A DNA stretch of 10,932 nt from Pseudomonadota bacterium (GCA_023433185.1 JAEZEN010000302.1:1-10932); one strand, 5' to 3'. Shown: positions 1 through 6,296, numbered from the stretch's first letter. Notes: generated by a model not told the origin, from the sequence alone. Numbers and translations are program-made.

Positions 1-1475
1 ACATAGGATTCCGGCGCGACGTGGAGGATGCAGGCCCCGTAGCTGGTGCCGCTCATGCGGGCATCCGAGATGCGCACCATGTCGCGCACGCCCTGCTTGA
101 GCAGCTTCTTCGGAATCGGCAGCATCCCCCATTCCGGCATGCCCGGCCCGCCGACCGGACCGGCATTCTGGAGCACGAGCACGTGGGCGGCGGTGACCTC
201 GAGATCGTCGCGGTCGATGTTGGCCGCCATCTCGTTGTAGTCGCGGAACACCAGCGCCGGGCCCGAATGCCGGTGCAGCCTCGCCTCGGCCGCAGCCGGC
301 TTCATCACCGCGCCGTCGGGGGCGAGGTTGCCGCGGAGGATGGCGACGCCGGCGGCCCGCGAGATCGGCCGGTCGAGCGGGCGGATGACGTCGTCGTTGT
401 AGACCGCGGCGCCCTCGATCATCGCGCCGATCGGCGTGCCGTTCACCGTGAGCGCGCCAAGGTCGAGATGGTGGCGGAGCACCGAAAGCAGGGCCGGCAG
501 GCCGCCGGCATAGTAGAAATCCTCCATCAGGAATTCGCCGCTCGGCCGCAGGTTGGCGATCACCGGCACCTCCCGTGCGATGCGGTCGAAGTCTTCGAGG
601 TCGAGCGGCACGCCGGCCCGCCCCGCCATGGCGATGAGATGGATCATCGCATTGGTCGAGCCGGCGAGCGCCATCTGGACGACCAGCGCATTGAGGAACG
701 AGGCGCGCGTGAGGATGTCGCGCGGCTTGAGATCCTCGCCGATCATCGCGACGATGCGGCGTCCGGTCAGACCCGCCATGCGGGCATGGGCGGAGCCGGC
801 GGCCGGAATCGCCGAAGCGCCGGCAAGCGTCATGCCCAGGGTCTCGGCGAGCGACATCATCGTCGCCGCCGTGCCCATCGTCATGCAGGTGCCGAAGCTT
901 CGGGCGATGCCGGCCTCCATGTCGCGCCATTCGGCGTCCGAGACCTTGCCCGCCTGCTTGTCGGCCCAGTACTTCCACACGTCGCTGCCCGAGCCCAGCA
1001 CCCTGCCGCGGGAATGGCCGCGCAGCATCGGCCCGGCCGGCATGAAGATCGCCGGCAGGTTCATCGAGATCGCGCCCATCAGCGTCGCCGGCGTGGTCTT
1101 GTCGCAGCCGCCCATCAGGACCACGCCGTCCCCCGGGTGGGAGCGGAGCAGTTCCTCGACCTCCATCGCCAGCATGTTGCGGTAGAGCATCGTCGAGGGT
1201 TTGACGAAGGGCTCCGACAGCGACATGGCGGGCAGTTCGACCGGGAAGCCGCCGGCCTGCCAGACGCCGCGCTTCACCTCCTCGGCGCGCACCCGGAAAT
1301 GGGCGTGGCACTGGTTGATGTCGGACCAGGTGTTGATGATCGCGACGACCGGCTTGCCCATGAAGTCATCGTAGGAATAGCCCATCTGGAGGGTGCGCGA
1401 CCGGTGCCCGAAGGACCGGAGGTCGCTGGCCGCGTACCAGCGCGCGCTGCGGAGCGGCTTCTTCTGTTCGGTCAC
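1..1475 (-). CDS. IlvD/Edd-family dehydratase, L-arabinonate/sugar-acid type (C-terminus beyond window)
   Basis: Reverse-strand frame with about 491 residues visible; family members are usually about 570-590 aa, so roughly the last 90 residues lie outside. The family dehydrates polyhydroxy acids to 2-keto-3-deoxy acids in the cytoplasm using a [2Fe-2S] cluster and Mg2+. Cluster-ligand cysteines are visible at C56 (SDINQCHAH), C124 (GGCDKTTP, with K126 as the expected carbamylated lysine) and C197 (SFGTCMTMGTA). S475 in SDARMSGTSYG matches the active-site serine. The 68- and 73-residue cysteine spacing agrees with what I recall of rhizobial L-arabinonate dehydratase, and TCxTMGTA is more typical of sugar-acid dehydratases than of biosynthetic DHAD. 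The GTG start at 1475 is chosen because GGAGG lies 10 nt upstream and the protein opens with the family's LRSARWY. Family is firm; the substrate (arabinonate, xylonate, galactonate or other) cannot be read from sequence alone. Confidence 0.93.
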   Translation of the reverse strand, partial: MTEQKKPLRSARWYAASDLRSFGHRSRTLQMGYSYDDFMGKPVVAIINTWSDINQCHAHFRVRAEEVKRGVWQAGGFPVELPAMSLSEPFVKPSTMLYRNMLAMEVEELLRSHPGDGVVLMGGCDKTTPATLMGAISMNLPAIFMPAGPMLRGHSRGRVLGSGSDVWKYWADKQAGKVSDAEWRDMEAGIARSFGTCMTMGTAATMMSLAETLGMTLAGASAIPAAGSAHARMAGLTGRRIVAMIGEDLKPRDILTRASFLNALVVQMALAGSTNAMIHLIAMAGRAGVPLDLEDFDRIAREVPVIANLRPSGEFLMEDFYYAGGLPALLSVLRHHLDLGALTVNGTPIGAMIEGAAVYNDDVIRPLDRPISRAAGVAILRGNLAPDGAVMKPAAAEARLHRHSGPALVFRDYNEMAANIDRDDLEVTAAHVLVLQNAGPVGGPGMPEWGMLPIPKKLLKQGVRDMVRISDARMSGTSYGACILHVAPESY

Positions 1476-1516
1476 GGTCGGTCGTCCTCCCCCGGGCTCT
1501 TGCTGGCCATGCGGCG

Positions 1517-1545
1517 CTTATAGCCGATCGGCGGAAGCTTGTGGC
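1517..1545 (-). promoter_or_regulatory. Candidate sigma-70-like promoter for the IlvD/Edd dehydratase
   Basis: On the minus strand TATAAG (1517-1522) matches the -10 consensus at five of six bases. GCCACA (1540-1545) lies 17 bp upstream and matches the -35 at only three bases. The predicted leader before the GTG at 1475 would be about 35 nt and includes the GGAGG site. The -35 overlaps the region where the vapB promoter should sit on the other strand, so the two units may interfere. Prediction from motif and spacing only. Confidence 0.35.
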
Positions 1546-1556
1546 GAGGCCGCAGG

Positions 1557-1588
1557 ATGTGTAAATCTATGTGTGGAGGTATACACAT
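1557..1588 (+). promoter_or_regulatory. Candidate VapBC autoregulatory operator (ATGTGTA repeats) overlapping the vapB ribosome site
   Basis: ATGTGTA at 1557-1563 recurs as ATGTGT at 1569-1574, 12 bp later, and its inverse TACACAT lies at 1582-1588, running into the vapB start codon. The outer pair and the inner pair (ATGTGT 1569-1574 with ACACAT 1583-1588) each form an inverted repeat around the ribosome-binding sequence GGAGGT (1575-1580). VapB antitoxins with VapC bound normally repress their own promoter by binding such inverted repeats. A weak promoter TTGTGG (1539-1544), 17 bp, TAAATC (1562-1567) would have its -10 inside the repeat. The repeats are seen; the operator role is inferred. 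Confidence 0.5.
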
Positions 1589-1787
1589 GGCGACCAACCT
1601 GTCCATCGATCCTGAACTCCTCCAGCGTGCGCTTGAAATTGGCGGCGAGCGGACCAAGAAGGACACCGTCACCCGTGCCCTTGAGGAGTTCATCCTCCGT
1701 CGCCGCCAGAAGCGGCTCCTGGAACTGTTCGGCGCGCTCGAATGGGACGAAGGCTATGACTACAAGTCGGAGCGTGATCGCGCATGA
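1587..1787 (+). CDS. vapB: VapB-family antitoxin of a type II toxin-antitoxin system
   Basis: 66-residue protein. Residues 1-10 form a short strand of the type in MATNLSIDPE, followed by a helix with ALEIGGERTKKDTVTRAL and then a basic stretch FILRRRQKR, the layout of the VapB antitoxin family that pairs with PIN-domain toxins. The N-terminal half should dimerise and bind DNA. The acidic/aromatic tail (LEWDEGYDYKSERD, about residues 49-62) should wrap the toxin and block its active site. The ATG at 1587 is chosen over the in-frame ATG at 1539 because GGAGGT ends 6 nt before it and the family motif starts right there. The stop overlaps the vapC start in ATGA, so translation is probably coupled. 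The family call rests on pattern and on the adjacent PIN gene. Confidence 0.9.
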   Translation: MATNLSIDPELLQRALEIGGERTKKDTVTRALEEFILRRRQKRLLELFGALEWDEGYDYKSERDRA

Positions 1788-2188
1788 CGCTCTTCGTCGA
1801 TACCAGCGTGTGGTCGCTGGCCTTTCGACGCGACGCTCCACCGGCAACGCCGCAGGTCGCTGCGCTCACCGATGCGATCGAGCGCGGCGAGACGCTGGTC
1901 GTCACCGGGCTGGTCCTTCAGGAACTGCTTCAGGGCTTCGCCGGCCCGAAGGCGCGCGCGGCGATCATCGATCGTTTCGCTGCCGTCGGCTTCATCGGTC
2001 CGACCCGGCAGGACCACATCGACGCAGCCGAACTGCGGAATGCGTGCCGCCGCCAGGGTATCCAGGTCGGCACTATCGACGCACTGTTCGCGCAAATCTG
2101 CATCGGCCGCGATCTCGCGATGCTGACGGCGGATGCCGATTTCGCGCAGGTCGCCCGGGTGGCGCCGCTCCGCCTCTGGGCGAAGTGA
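1784..2188 (+). CDS. vapC: VapC-family PIN-domain toxin (ribonuclease)
   Basis: 134 aa, normal VapC length. The PIN-domain acidic residues that bind Mg2+/Mn2+ are visible: D6 in LFVDTSVW, E47 in VLQELLQG, D99 in VGTIDALFAQ and D117/D119 in LTADADF, so the active site looks intact. VapC toxins are endoribonucleases that cut tRNA or rRNA when the labile antitoxin is degraded; which RNA is cut here cannot be told. The gene starts inside the last codons of vapB (ATGA, 1784-1787), the usual arrangement for coupled antitoxin and toxin production. The module is the only plus-strand unit among minus-strand genes in the left half of the window, consistent with insertion between the dehydratase and the RTX gene, although no insertion scar is seen. 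Confidence 0.94.
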   Translation: MTLFVDTSVWSLAFRRDAPPATPQVAALTDAIERGETLVVTGLVLQELLQGFAGPKARAAIIDRFAAVGFIGPTRQDHIDAAELRNACRRQGIQVGTIDALFAQICIGRDLAMLTADADFAQVARVAPLRLWAK

Positions 2189-2199
2189 TTCCTTCGCCC
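2178..2199. terminator. GC-rich hairpin between convergent vapC and RTX gene
   Basis: GGGCGAAG (2178-2185) and CTTCGCCC (2192-2199) form a perfect 8-bp stem with a 6-nt loop TGATTC that contains the vapC stop codon (2186-2188). It ends 8 bp before the stop of the facing RTX gene, so one palindrome could serve both transcripts. There is no T-run on either side, so it is not a textbook Rho-independent terminator. It may act as a bidirectional pause or RNA 3'-end protector. Confidence 0.45.
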
Positions 2200-2207
2200 C
2201 GGAATCC

Positions 2208-3050
2208 TCAGACGACGAAGAAATCGCCGTTGTCGAGGCTGAGGCCCTTGGTCACCTGGGCGAAGGGGATGGCGTCCTTGAGCGTGCCGCCATTGCCTTC
2301 GTAGGCGAGCTTGCCGCTCGACTTGTAGTAGACGATCACGTTCTTCTCGCCGTCGTACTTGTTCGACTGGACGAAGCTCTGCGACGAGAGGGCGCCCTTG
2401 GAGAGGCCCTTGAAGACCGAACTGTCGAGCTGGATGGTGTCCTTGCCCGGCTTGAAGTCGGTGATGGTGGCGAAGTTGGCGCTGGTGGCCTTGCTGTTGA
2501 AGAAGAAGGTGTCCTTGCCGCCGCCGCCGGTCAGGGTGTCCTTGCCGCCGCCACCGTTGAGGATGTCGGCGCCACCGTCGCCCCTGAGCACGTCGTTGCC
2601 GGCATTGCCGTTGATCGTGTCGTTGCCCTTGCCACCCGAGATGTAGTCGTTGCCGGCGCGGCCGGTGATCGTGTCGTTGCCGGCATAGCCGTAGAGCTTG
2701 TCGTTCCCGGCGGAGCCGGTGATGACGTCGTTCCCCTTGAACAGCTTGTTCTCGAAGTTGCCGGAGAAGAACTTCTGGGTCTTGCCGAAATCCAGGCCGA
2801 GGTTGTTGACCGTGTACTGGAGCTGGCCCTTCACCGACACCTGCACGCCGTCCATGGTGCCCGAGGACGGGACCTTGAGGATCGACGTCATGTGCTCCCC
2901 GGTGACGTACATGCTCACCTTGCCCTTCGTTGCCGTGAAGCTCGAAAGGTTGGTCACCGAAGGGGTCTTCAGCTGGCTGAACTTGGAGAAGAGCCCCAGC
3001 TCGCTGAGATCGCTCATGTCGACGGTGGCGATGGCTACGAATGCGACCAT
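2208..3050 (-). CDS. Small RTX calcium-binding protein, probable type I secretion substrate
   Basis: 280 aa. Residues 1-104 form a domain I do not recognise, rich in S, T, K and V and with no cleavable signal peptide. About residues 105-184 are tandem nonapeptides of the GGxGxDxUx type (for example YAGNDTITG, GKGNDTING), which fold into a Ca2+-binding beta-roll outside the cell. Residues 185-280 resemble the C-terminal region of RTX and serralysin-type proteins (ITDFKPGKDTIQL), and the protein ends in a hydrophobic DFFVV tail typical of type I secretion signals. The ATG at 3050 is chosen because a purine-rich GGGGGAGAG site lies just upstream; an in-frame extension to 3197 reads as non-family sequence. 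No ABC exporter or membrane-fusion gene is next to it, so the exporter must be elsewhere. No protease, lipase or other catalytic motif is visible. Function beyond secretion and Ca2+ binding is unknown. Confidence 0.88.
   Translation of the reverse strand: MVAFVAIATVDMSDLSELGLFSKFSQLKTPSVTNLSSFTATKGKVSMYVTGEHMTSILKVPSSGTMDGVQVSVKGQLQYTVNNLGLDFGKTQKFFSGNFENKLFKGNDVITGSAGNDKLYGYAGNDTITGRAGNDYISGGKGNDTINGNAGNDVLRGDGGADILNGGGGKDTLTGGGGKDTFFFNSKATSANFATITDFKPGKDTIQLDSSVFKGLSKGALSSQSFVQSNKYDGEKNVIVYYKSSGKLAYEGNGGTLKDAIPFAQVTKGLSLDNGDFFVV
2499..2738 (-). repeat. RTX nonapeptide-coding tandem repeat, 27-bp period
   Basis: Coding repeat of about nine units of 27 bp (residues about 105-184 of the RTX gene), visible on the plus strand as recurring gtcgttgcc and gtgtccttgcc blocks. 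The first six units carry the GND core. The last ones become glycine-rich with GAD or GKD cores, and the 2519-2580 stretch is almost only ccg/gtg-type triplets, where slippage could change repeat number. Confidence 0.85.
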
Positions 3051-3209
3051 GGTGGTTCTCTCCCCCGAAAGATGATGCCCGGCGCCCGCAATGCCGACGG
3101 TCGCGTTGCCCGGGTGCGGACATTGCCCCACTCCGCGCCCGCTTGGCAAGATCGCTCCGCCCGCGTCACGGGAGGCGTCGGTGCGCGCCCGTCGCATCGG
3201 AGAAGGGGC

Positions 3210-3226
3210 GGCGGCTCAGAGCCGTC
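3210..3226 (-). terminator. Possible hairpin downstream of the DUF1801 gene
   Basis: CGGCT (3212-3216) and AGCCG (3220-3224) pair around a 3-nt loop, and the stem can be lengthened by two further pairs, one of them a wobble. It starts 16 nt after the DUF1801 stop on the minus strand and sits in the 191-bp gap upstream of the RTX gene. No T-tract follows, so a terminator role is only tentative. I see no convincing -35/-10 pair for the RTX gene in the rest of this gap. Confidence 0.25.
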
Positions 3227-3241
3227 CGGCGGAAACCGGGC

Positions 3242-3640
3242 CTATGAGAGTCTATCCAGCCGTCGCTTTTTCATGAGGTTCTTGTAGTCCCACTGGACGG
3301 TTCTCGATTCCGCCAGCCAGAGCCCCAGCTGGTCGGCGTCGATCTGGTCGAGCGACGTATAGCGGGCCTCGGCCGCCTTGAACGTGCCTTCCGGCATGAG
3401 ACCGGGCGCCGCGAACGACTGCCCGCTCCAGAACAGGAGCCTGACGCAGGCCTTCAGCTTGCTGTAGCCGACGATCGGGTTGCCGTCGAGGAACCATACC
3501 GGGTGGGCATGCCAGATCCTGCTTTCCGCCTCGGGCAGGTGGCGGTCGATGATGGCACGCAGCGCGTCGCAGATCGCCCGATCCCCGGCGGCCTGGCTCT
3601 CGTTGAACTCCTCGATGCTCTCGTATCGGGGACTCTTCAC
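3242..3640 (-). CDS. DUF1801 (YdhG-like) domain protein
   Basis: 132 aa. The family is recognised from the spacing of YESIEEFNES near the N-terminus, IWHAHPVWFLDGNPIVGYS (about residues 42-60) and the hydrophobic LLFWSGQSF strand. Proteins of this kind are small single-domain cytoplasmic proteins of the SufE/YdhG-like superfamily and have no agreed biochemical role, so no function is assigned. The start is GTG at 3640, with GGAGG six bases upstream. It follows the aldo/keto reductase gene by 72 bp on the same strand and may be its co-transcribed tail, though the gap is large enough for its own promoter. Confidence 0.85.
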   Translation of the reverse strand: MKSPRYESIEEFNESQAAGDRAICDALRAIIDRHLPEAESRIWHAHPVWFLDGNPIVGYSKLKACVRLLFWSGQSFAAPGLMPEGTFKAAEARYTSLDQIDADQLGLWLAESRTVQWDYKNLMKKRRLDRLS

Positions 3641-3712
3641 GGCTTGCTTTCCTCCGCCTTGTGGCTGCCCCGTCAGTCCTCCCGGGGGCCGACGCGCGGA
3701 CGTCGCGGGCCA

Positions 3713-4744
3713 CTACGAGGTCGACGACGCCTTCCAGATGTTGATGCCGCCGTCGGTCGCGAGGCGGTCGATCTCGGCGAGTTCGTCGGCGGCGAAGGTG
3801 GGGTTGGCGACCGCGCCGACGGCGTCGACGATCTGTTCCGGCCGGCTCGCGCCGATGAGCGCCGTCGTCACCCGGGGGTCGCGGAGCGCCCAGGCAAGGG
3901 CCATCTGGGCGAGCGACTGGCCGCGGCGCTTCGCAATTCCGGCGAGACCGCGGATCGCCGCGAGGTTCTCCTCGGTCAGGAAGCCCTCGCGCCAGGCCGG
4001 CGATCCGCTCGCCGCGCGGCTGCCCTCGGGAATGCCGTCCAGGTACTTGTCGGTCAGCATGCCCTGCGCCAGCGGCGAGAAGACGATGCAGCCGGCGCCG
4101 ACGTCCTCGAGGGTGTCGAGGAGCCTGTCCTCCTCGATCCAGCGGTTGAGCATGGAATAGCTCGGCTGGTGGATGAGGAGAGGAGTGCCGAGGTCGCGAA
4201 GGATGCGCGCCGCCTCGGCGGTCCGCTGCGCATTGTAGGACGAGATGCCGGCGTAGAGCGCCTTGCCCTGGCGGACCGCGGTATCGAGGGCGCCCATCGT
4301 CTCCTCGAGCGGCGTGTTGGGGTCGACGCGGTGCGAGTAGAAGATGTCGACATAGTCGAGGCCCATGCGGCGGAGGCTCTGGTCGAGGCTCGAGAGCAGG
4401 TACTTGCGGCTGCCCCACTCGCCATAGGGGCCGGGCCACATTCGGTAGCCGGCCTTGGTCGAGATCACCAGCTCGTCGCGATAGCCGCGGAAATCGGTGC
4501 GCAGCACGTTGCCGAAGAAGGTCTCGGCCGCACCGGGCGGCGGCCCGTAATTGTTGGCGAGGTCGAAGTGCGTGATGCCGTGGTCGAAGGCGGTGCGGAG
4601 CATGACGCGTGCCCGCTCGGCGGTCGCGTTCTCCCCGAAATTGTGCCAGAGGCCGAAGGAGATCGGCGGCAGCTTGAGGCCGCTCCGGCCGGTGTGGCGG
4701 TAGTCGAGGCGCTCGTAGCGGTCGCTGGCCGGGAGGAAAGTCAT
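3713..4744 (-). CDS. gpr: Aldo/keto reductase, L-glyceraldehyde 3-phosphate reductase type (YghZ/Gpr)
   Basis: 343 aa, against about 346 for E. coli YghZ/Gpr, and matching it nearly throughout: GLWHNFG, THFDLANNYGPPPG, STKAGY then MWPGPYG, YVDIFYSHRVD, LLIHQPSYSMLNRW and the C-terminal NIWKASS. The AKR catalytic tetrad is visible as D61, Y66, K97 and H138. The enzyme is a cytoplasmic NADPH-dependent (beta/alpha)8-barrel reductase. The E. coli protein reduces L-glyceraldehyde 3-phosphate and detoxifies methylglyoxal and other aldehydes. ATG at 4744 is preceded by AAGGA seven bases upstream. It starts 24 bp after the DHDPS-like gene, so the two are probably co-transcribed and the reductase may handle an aldehyde released by that lyase (inference). 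Confidence 0.94.
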   Translation of the reverse strand: MTFLPASDRYERLDYRHTGRSGLKLPPISFGLWHNFGENATAERARVMLRTAFDHGITHFDLANNYGPPPGAAETFFGNVLRTDFRGYRDELVISTKAGYRMWPGPYGEWGSRKYLLSSLDQSLRRMGLDYVDIFYSHRVDPNTPLEETMGALDTAVRQGKALYAGISSYNAQRTAEAARILRDLGTPLLIHQPSYSMLNRWIEEDRLLDTLEDVGAGCIVFSPLAQGMLTDKYLDGIPEGSRAASGSPAWREGFLTEENLAAIRGLAGIAKRRGQSLAQMALAWALRDPRVTTALIGASRPEQIVDAVGAVANPTFAADELAEIDRLATDGGINIWKASSTS

Positions 4745-4768
4745 GGCGTCGTCCTTTCGGGCAGGATG

Positions 4769-5707
4769 TCAGGCGGCGGCGCGGGCGGCGTGGCGCGCGT
4801 TCTCGTCATGGAGGGCCTTCGCCGCGGCGGCGACGGCGGCGCTCCGGTCGGCGGGGAGGTTCGAGAGGAAGGGCTGCAGCGGCCCGGTATCGGCGATGCC
4901 GGCGAGACGGACCCCGTCATGGAGGACGACGATCGGCGACCAGGCGTCGCGCTGGTCCTCGAAGGGCAGGAACTTCTCCCGGATCGCCTCGGCGCGCGCG
5001 ACATCGCCCGCCGTCAGCGCGGCGAGGATGGCGCTCGACATGTGCGGGGCGATGGTCACCGAACCGGAGGTGAAGCTTCGGAGGCCGAAATGCCGGAAAT
5101 GGGCGATCGCCGGCCGCTCGCCGATGCCGGAAACGATGCGCTCGGGCCCCGCGGCGGCGACGATCTCGGCCAGGTAGTCGTCGATGATCGGCTCCTTCCG
5201 CTCGACGGCGTACTTGACCGAGCAAACCACGCCATCGGCGATGAGCGCGGCAATGTCGCGGGGCGCGATATAGCCCTCGCTGCGGACATAGGCGATCACC
5301 GGCCCCCCATAGGCGTCGGCAAGGCGGCGCAGCCCGGTGGCGACGCCGTCGGGCTTGGTCGCGCTCGTCATCGGCAGGGCCATGGCGGTCGGGAAATCGA
5401 ACGACTTCAGCATGCTCACCTGGTCGAGCGCCTTGCCGTAGTCCGGACCGATCGACGGGATGATCCAGGCATTGGATGGCGCGATGCCCGCGAGCACCTC
5501 GAGCGTCAACGGGTATTCGAGGAGGCCGAGATTGTAGAAGTTGGCGTTGCCGCCATAGAGGAACGTCGAAACCCCGCCCGAAGCCATCCAGGCGATGATC
5601 CTCTGGTTCTCGGCGATGGAGATGGCGCCGTTCGCGGCGCGCGCCAGCGGCGGCACGGCGATCACCGAGCGCGTGAGGTCGTGGGCGGTGACGGCGTCCG
5701 TCTTCAT
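4769..5707 (-). CDS. Divergent dihydrodipicolinate synthase (DHDPS/NAL)-family lyase
   Basis: 312 aa, normal size for this class I aldolase (beta/alpha)8 barrel. K165 in VCSVKYAVE is placed where the Schiff-base lysine is expected, and Y140 in PVIAYVRSE is a candidate for the conserved tyrosine one strand earlier. The canonical GTTGE pyruvate-carboxylate motif near residue 50 is replaced by GGNANFY (52-58), so it is not a lysine-biosynthetic DapA. Family members include 2-keto-3-deoxy sugar-acid aldolases and dehydratases and hydroxyproline-pathway enzymes. ATG at 5707 opens the family-like part, but no clear Shine-Dalgarno is seen; an in-frame extension to 5857 reads as low-complexity S/P sequence and overlaps the next gene. 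It is followed after 24 bp by the Gpr-type reductase. The substrate is unknown. Confidence 0.85.
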   Translation of the reverse strand: MKTDAVTAHDLTRSVIAVPPLARAANGAISIAENQRIIAWMASGGVSTFLYGGNANFYNLGLLEYPLTLEVLAGIAPSNAWIIPSIGPDYGKALDQVSMLKSFDFPTAMALPMTSATKPDGVATGLRRLADAYGGPVIAYVRSEGYIAPRDIAALIADGVVCSVKYAVERKEPIIDDYLAEIVAAAGPERIVSGIGERPAIAHFRHFGLRSFTSGSVTIAPHMSSAILAALTAGDVARAEAIREKFLPFEDQRDAWSPIVVLHDGVRLAGIADTGPLQPFLSNLPADRSAAVAAAAKALHDENARHAARAAA

Positions 5708-5771
5708 CGGGCGGGACTCGCGGGAGGCAGGTGGGTCGGTTGCCGAGGTTAGCGCGGGCGAGCGGGCGGCG

Positions 5772-6218
5772 CTACCCGGCGCGCTGGAAGAGGAAGACCC
5801 CGGCGACCACCAGGGCGACCCCGGCGACGCGCTGGATGTCGATCTCGCGGGCGGCATAGGCGCCGATGCCGAACTGGTCGGCGAGCAGGGCGCCGATCAT
5901 CTGGCCGAGCACGATCGCGGCGAAGAGCAGGGCGCCGCCCAGCACCGGCGCGACCGATATCCCGCCGACGACGAAGACGAAGCCGATCACCCCGCCGATC
6001 CACAGGTACCAAGGCAGGCTCGGCAGCGCGGCGAGCGGGAAGCCCTGGCGGGTGGCGAGGATGTAGACCGCGCAAAGGGCGAAGGAGATCGAGATCGACA
6101 GGAATGCGGCGCCGACCGGGCTGCCGAAGCGCCGGGCCACGTCGGCGTTCAGGCCCGGCTGGAGGGCGATCATGATCCCGAGCGAGACGGCGACGAAGAG
6201 GGCGGGCAGGCGGGTCAT
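5772..6218 (-). CDS. DMT-superfamily small transporter, YdcZ/DUF606 family
   Basis: 148 aa with about five hydrophobic segments (roughly 5-21, 36-56, 69-88, 92-113 and 130-145). The family signature near the first segment, LQPGLNADVARRFGSPVGAA, and GQMIGALLADQFG later on identify the YdcZ/DUF606 group, single-repeat relatives of the drug/metabolite transporters that probably work as dimers in the inner membrane. Substrate unknown. The ATG at 6218 is chosen because GAGGAG lies nine bases upstream and the first membrane segment begins a few residues later; an in-frame start at 6269 would add residues encoded by the palindromic repeat. It lies 64 bp upstream of the DHDPS-like gene and 78 bp downstream of the CoA-transferase gene, so it could belong to either unit. 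Confidence 0.88.
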   Translation of the reverse strand: MTRLPALFVAVSLGIMIALQPGLNADVARRFGSPVGAAFLSISISFALCAVYILATRQGFPLAALPSLPWYLWIGGVIGFVFVVGGISVAPVLGGALLFAAIVLGQMIGALLADQFGIGAYAAREIDIQRVAGVALVVAGVFLFQRAG

Positions 6219-6257
6219 GGGCGGAGACTCCTCGCACTGGAGAGATGCGGCGCTCCA

Positions 6258-6278
6258 CCTCTCCCGCATGGGGAGAGG
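6258..6278. repeat. Intergenic palindrome of the CTCTCCC...GGGAGAG type
   Basis: CCTCTCCC (6258-6265) and GGGAGAGG (6271-6278) form a perfect 8-bp stem with a 5-nt loop. It lies in the 78-bp gap between the CoA-transferase and YdcZ-family genes. Palindromes with this core are scattered in large numbers between genes in many alphaproteobacterial genomes, and open frames reading through them give recognisable PSPHAGE-like peptides, as one does here. It may act as a transcript 3'-end or attenuation element; no T-run follows. Confidence 0.55.
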
Positions 6279-6296
6279 GTTGGGAAGGTGTCCCGG

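Noticed and set aside
21..1523. 500-residue open frame on the plus strand
   Set aside because: It lies opposite the IlvD/Edd gene. Its sequence is rich in R, H, A and G with no domain pattern, while the opposite strand has all cluster cysteines in order. It is a GC-rich antisense shadow.
2499..2738. Regular short repeats resembling a CRISPR-like array
   Set aside because: The period is 27 bp with no unique spacers, and it translates exactly into RTX nonapeptides.
3051..3197. N-terminal extension of the RTX protein to 3197
   Set aside because: The added 49 residues are unlike the rest and lack a ribosome site, whereas the ATG at 3050 has a purine-rich site just before it.
3503..5752. 749-residue open frame on the plus strand
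   Set aside because: It runs antisense through three separate well-recognised genes (DUF1801, Gpr, DHDPS-like) and has only low-complexity R/G/A/D composition.
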